Source: Pseudomonadota bacterium (GTDB lineage Bacteria > Pseudomonadota > Gammaproteobacteria > Acidiferrobacterales > UBA6901). From it: a stretch of DNA of 64,000 nt. Location of the stretch: positions 62,001 through 126,000 of the forward strand of contig JAKASJ010000002.1 in assembly GCA_021819085.1 (NCBI GenBank). The letters run 5' to 3'. Below the pieces are notes generated by a model. It was not told the origin of the DNA. It searched no databases and saw only the letters and a program-made list of their open reading frames with translations. The translations under genes were made by a program, and so were the position numbers. Shown in pieces: positions 61,913 through 64,000 of the stretch (position 1 is the stretch's first letter; each line of letters opens with the position of its first letter).

Positions 61913-64000
61913 ATGAACAATCGTCGGTTTCTGATAGTCGCGCTCTCGCTGTCGGTGGCCGGTCTGGCGGGAATCTCCGTCGGTGCGCATGCCGTTGAGA
62001 TGGTGCCGATAGCGACCAACGGAGAGATTCCCGCGCCGCCGGCATCCCAGCAGGTTCAACCGGCAGTCCCGCCGGCGACGCTGCCGTCGCCGCCCGCTCC
62101 GCCGGTCCCGAGGGAAATGCCGCCGCCGAGCTACTCCCCTGCGCCGTCTGCTCCGACGCGGCCGCTGCGTCCGGGAGAGATGTTGTTCAACTTCCAGAAT
62201 GCCGACATCCAGGCGGTGATCAGGACGGTATCGGAGATCACCGGGCGTAATTTCCTTGTCGACCCGCGTGTCAAGGGTAAGGTGACGATCATCTCGTCCA
62301 CGCCGGTTTCCAAGGCCGCCGCCTACCAGATTTTCATTTCGGCTCTCAAGGCGCAGGGCTTCACCGCCGTCAATGGCCCCGGGGGTATCATCAAGATCAT
62401 ACCCGAGGCCGAGGCCAAGCCCGAGGCGCGAGTGAGTTTCCGGTCGAGCGCGCGCAGGAGTGACCAGTGGACAACGCATGTCGTGGTGGTTCAGCACGCC
62501 TCGGCGCCGCAGCTGTTGCCGCTGCTGCGACCTCTGATGTCGCCGACGGCGATGCTTTCGGTCTACGCGCCGGCCAACGCCCTGATCATCACCGACACGG
62601 CGCAGAGCGTACGCAATGTGCTGCAGGTCATCAGCCGTCTCGATCAGCCCGGAAACACCGGAGTCACGGTGATCCCGCTGCGGCATGCCTCGGTGCTGGA
62701 CGTTGCGCCGGTGATCAGCCGGTTCATAGGAGGGGCCAGTGTCGCCGGTCAGCCGGGACTTCCAGGAGTCGTGCCCGGGGGAGTGGCCGGAGGAAACCGG
62801 CTCGTCGTGGTGCCGGACGTGCGCACCAACAGTCTGCTCGTGCGTGCCGACAACCCCGGGCGCCTGGCTGAGCTGCGATCCCTCATTGCCAAACTTGATG
62901 TCCCGGCACAGCCCGGCGGGAGGACCCATGTCATCTACCTGCGCAATGCCGATGCGACCAAGCTCGCCCAGATTCTGCGCGGGCTTCTTTCCGGTGAAGC
63001 GCAATCCGAGGCGCCGGCACCGAGCGTCAGCGGCGCGACCGCACTGAAGACGCCAGTCGGGAACAAAGAAGCGGCGGCATCACGGATTCAGGCCGATGAG
63101 TCTTCCAATGCCCTGATCATCGACGCCCCGGACTCCGTGTATAACAGCCTGCGCAGCGTGATCGCCAAGCTCGACATACGCCGTGCCCAGGTTTTCGTGG
63201 AAGCCCTGATCGCAGAAGTGTCGAGCGATCGCGCATCGCAGTTCGGCATCCAGTGGGCCGGACTGACAGGGGCAGGCGCGGGCGCCATTGGTGGCGTCAC
63301 AAACTTTTCGTCGCAGGGTGCAGGAATCATCAATGCCGTCGCCAATCCGATCACGACCCTTGGCGCCGCCGACGGACTTTCGATCGGATTCGTGGGACCG
63401 GAAATCGTGCTCCCGGACGGCACCGTGACCCGCGGCCTGGGGGCGCTGGCGCGCGCCCTGGAAACCGACGATAATGCCAACATCCTGTCCAGCCCGGACC
63501 TTCTTACCCTGGACAACGCCCAGGCCAAGATCGTTGTGGCCCAGAACGTACCCTTTCTCACCGGTGAATATGCTCAATCCACGACGACATCGGGTGTGGT
63601 CAATCCGTTCCAGACCATAGAACGCAAGGATGTCGGTTTGACCCTCAAGGTGAAGCCCCAGATCACCGAGGGCGATACCGTGAAGCTGAACATCCAGGAA
63701 GAGGTTTCGAGCGTGGTTCCCTCGTCGAATCCTCTGACCGAGAGCACCAACAAGCGCGCCCTGGATACGACCGTAATCGTTGACGACGGCAATACCGTGG
63801 TGCTGGGCGGGCTGATCCAGAACAGCATCAACACCAACGATGAGTCGGTGCCGGTTCTGGGACATCTGCCACTTCTCGGCTGGCTTTTCCGGTACAAGGA
63901 TCACGAGAAGGTCAAGACCAACCTCATGATATTTCTGCGTCCCGTGATCGTGCGCAGCATGGCCGATGCCCGCGGATTTACCGCGGACCGCTACTCCTAT
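61913..64000 (+). CDS. gspD: Type II secretion secretin GspD (runs off right edge)
   Basis: At least 696 residues of the outer-membrane secretin. There is an N-terminal signal peptide (FLIVALSLSVAGLAGISVGAHA), then a Pro-rich linker. The N0 domain starts at FNFQNADIQAVIRTVSEITG, followed by N1-N3 repeats (VIPLRHASVLDVAPVI, HVIYLRNADATKLAQILRGL). The secretin core starts near QVFVEALIAEVSSDRASQFGIQWAG and includes VPFLTGEYAQSTTTSG and VVLGGLIQNSINTN. A further conserved LLGWLFRYKDHEKVKTNLMIFLRPVIV follows. The pilotin-binding C-terminus is outside the window. It forms the pore for folded exoproteins. Together with gspC it starts a T2SS operon that continues to the right. Confidence 0.95.
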   Translation, partial: MNNRRFLIVALSLSVAGLAGISVGAHAVEMVPIATNGEIPAPPASQQVQPAVPPATLPSPPAPPVPREMPPPSYSPAPSAPTRPLRPGEMLFNFQNADIQAVIRTVSEITGRNFLVDPRVKGKVTIISSTPVSKAAAYQIFISALKAQGFTAVNGPGGIIKIIPEAEAKPEARVSFRSSARRSDQWTTHVVVVQHASAPQLLPLLRPLMSPTAMLSVYAPANALIITDTAQSVRNVLQVISRLDQPGNTGVTVIPLRHASVLDVAPVISRFIGGASVAGQPGLPGVVPGGVAGGNRLVVVPDVRTNSLLVRADNPGRLAELRSLIAKLDVPAQPGGRTHVIYLRNADATKLAQILRGLLSGEAQSEAPAPSVSGATALKTPVGNKEAAASRIQADESSNALIIDAPDSVYNSLRSVIAKLDIRRAQVFVEALIAEVSSDRASQFGIQWAGLTGAGAGAIGGVTNFSSQGAGIINAVANPITTLGAADGLSIGFVGPEIVLPDGTVTRGLGALARALETDDNANILSSPDLLTLDNAQAKIVVAQNVPFLTGEYAQSTTTSGVVNPFQTIERKDVGLTLKVKPQITEGDTVKLNIQEEVSSVVPSSNPLTESTNKRALDTTVIVDDGNTVVLGGLIQNSINTNDESVPVLGHLPLLGWLFRYKDHEKVKTNLMIFLRPVIVRSMADARGFTADRYSY

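Overview
The window is GC-rich, gene-dense bacterial chromosome with a gammaproteobacterial gene set: LptF/LptG, PepA next to HolC and ValS, a System I cytochrome c maturation (Ccm) set, type II secretion genes, PEP carboxylase and a PrkA-YhbH-SpoVR operon. Together with the copper/haem-oxidase maturation genes, this fits a respiring, possibly chemolithotrophic gammaproteobacterium of the Acidiferrobacter/Sulfurifustis kind. The genus-level guess is inference only.

Layout. 0-7.2 kb: Hsp20 and the start of Lon (off the left edge), a histidine phosphatase, an insertion sequence with its ends visible and a decayed flank, then ppc. 7.5-13.1 kb: an orphan Xre/MbcA-type antitoxin-like protein, a very large flavin/iron-sulfur oxidoreductase (DUF3683 + GlcD-like + CCG domains), a PilZ protein and a YbaK-like deacylase, with an FNR/DNR-like dyad between the oxidoreductase and the PilZ gene. 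13.2-18.5 kb: a non-standard PRPP synthetase, an aminoglycoside-phosphotransferase-fold protein, an EEP-fold hydrolase overlapping a cardiolipin synthase, and an RNase Z-like protein. 18.5-23.1 kb: an EgtB-like non-haem iron enzyme, a small glycosyltransferase and a flavoprotein-SelD fusion; this combination matches the selenoneine pathway (senA, senB, selD/senC) and is the most interesting locus here. 23.2-31.2 kb: FkpA-like PPIase, PepN, DUF465 protein, several small unknown proteins, YihY. 31.2-36.9 kb: spoVR, yhbH, prkA, and a MarR regulator. 37.3-48.2 kb: gspA/exeA, valS, a disordered protein, holC, pepA, lptF, lptG, an RDD protein. 48.2-55.7 kb: an AT-rich gap with clustered DnaA-box-like sequences, then the Ccm genes split into two convergent blocks (ccmF-H-I on +, ccmA-B-C-D-E-G on -), and tRNA-Arg(CCT). 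56.4-58.5 kb: a copper-delivery trio (CtaG-like, PCu(A)C, Sco). 58.5-60.7 kb: the scar of a mobile element (truncated ORF6N protein, Rhs fragment, HigBA-like toxin-antitoxin pair, truncated integrase) ending at tRNA-Ala(CGC). 60.9-64 kb: gspC and gspD, the latter running off the right edge.

How the parts connect. The Ccm blocks and the CtaG/PCuAC/Sco trio together supply haem attachment to c-type cytochromes and copper for a haem-copper oxidase. The LptFG pair serves outer-membrane LPS export, and GspA/C/D belong to the type II secretion system. The sen locus would make selenophosphate (SelD), a selenosugar (SenB) and the C-Se bond on hercynine (SenA); the hercynine-forming methyltransferase EgtD is not in the window.
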